The notes beneath the pieces are model-generated. The model searched no databases, had not been told where the DNA came from, and worked only from the letters and a program-made list of their open reading frames with translations. From Acinetobacter nosocomialis NIPH 2119 (GTDB taxonomy: Bacteria; Pseudomonadota; Gammaproteobacteria; Pseudomonadales; Moraxellaceae), in NCBI RefSeq assembly GCF_000368085.1, contig NZ_KB849239.1, positions 1,707,082 through 1,771,081 on the forward strand: DNA of 64,000 nt, read 5' to 3'. Below are positions 63,894 to 64,000 of this stretch, one piece after another (positions within the stretch are counted from its first letter, which is position 1; every line of letters begins with the position of its first letter). The position numbers and the translations under genes are program-made.

Positions 63894-64000
63894 TTAAACT
63901 GTAAAATCATCACCCAAATAGACTTTACGTACCTGTTCATTGTCTAAAATTTCTTGCGGTGTGCCTTCAGCAATTACCGAGCCTTCACTTACAATATAAG
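63894..64000 (-). CDS. lptB: LptB C-terminus, LPS export ATPase (runs off window)
   Basis: Thirty-four codons and the stop remain, reading YIVSEGSVIAEGTPQEILDN and NEQVRKVYLGDDFTV. This is the characteristic C terminus of LptB, the cytoplasmic ATPase of the lipopolysaccharide transport complex LptBFGC. The rest lies beyond the right edge. Confidence 0.85.
   Translation of the reverse strand, partial: YIVSEGSVIAEGTPQEILDNEQVRKVYLGDDFTV

Noticed and set aside
1..64000. CRISPR arrays, tRNA genes, integron attC sites
   Set aside because: No regularly spaced repeats, cloverleaf sequences or attC-type cores were found on reading both strands.

Overview
The window looks like a chromosomal segment of an Acinetobacter species, probably of the calcoaceticus-baumannii complex. 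This is inferred from the low-GC sequence, the set of core proteins (mutS, a 7Fe ferredoxin, an lptB end, a LapBCE-type type I secretion operon) and the accessory genes typical of that genus (a VgrG/Rhs remnant, a CsuA/B-type spore-coat-U protein, many LysR regulators, an IS of the ISNCY/IS1202 type). No rRNA, tRNA, CRISPR array or complete prophage was seen.

Layout. 1-3 kb: start of an Rhs-type type VI effector gene and a 5'-truncated vgrG, then orphan genes. 3-13 kb: small housekeeping and regulatory genes (3-hydroxyacyl-CoA dehydrogenase family, DUF1826, MerR/TipAS regulator with its operator, cold-shock protein, glutamine amidotransferase, PLP C-S lyase, ATPase, Lrp/AsnC regulator, ppnP). 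13-16 kb: Fur-box-preceded TonB siderophore receptor with a periplasmic partner. 16-26 kb: spore coat U protein, DUF2147 protein, TetR/aromatic-acid-type transporter, a GC-richer and highly structured intergenic block (candidate noncoding RNA), a His-rich secreted peptide, an EAL phosphodiesterase, a cation exchanger behind a yybP-ykoY (Mn2+) riboswitch, and an MFS/LysR divergent pair. 26.9-31.1 kb: an acyl-CoA dehydrogenase / MaoC hydratase / SDR operon.

31-47.6 kb appears to be an inserted or rearranged segment. It is flanked by two nearly identical SDR genes (30313-31077 and 48089-48853). The SDR gene that should follow them is split: only its 3' tail is left beside one copy and only its 5' part beside the other. 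The segment holds a FadL porin / secreted protein / LysR / M20 amidohydrolase cluster, second copies of the cold-shock gene and of a small paralogous family, a group of small AT-rich orphan genes, and a LysR / NAD(P)-reductase / MFS / alpha-beta hydrolase cluster. It ends in a metallo-beta-lactamase-fold lipoprotein gene cut off at the junction.

49-57 kb is conserved core: mutS, GNAT, fdxA, M15 peptidase, O-methyltransferase, universal stress protein, hexapeptide acyltransferase, YigZ. 57.3-63.7 kb is a type I secretion operon (TolC, ABC exporter, HlyD-type adaptor). Its adaptor gene is disrupted by a 1482-bp insertion sequence with a 6-bp target duplication, which should break this exporter. 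The window ends in the 3' end of lptB.

All functional calls come from reading motifs and family resemblance by eye; no database search was run.
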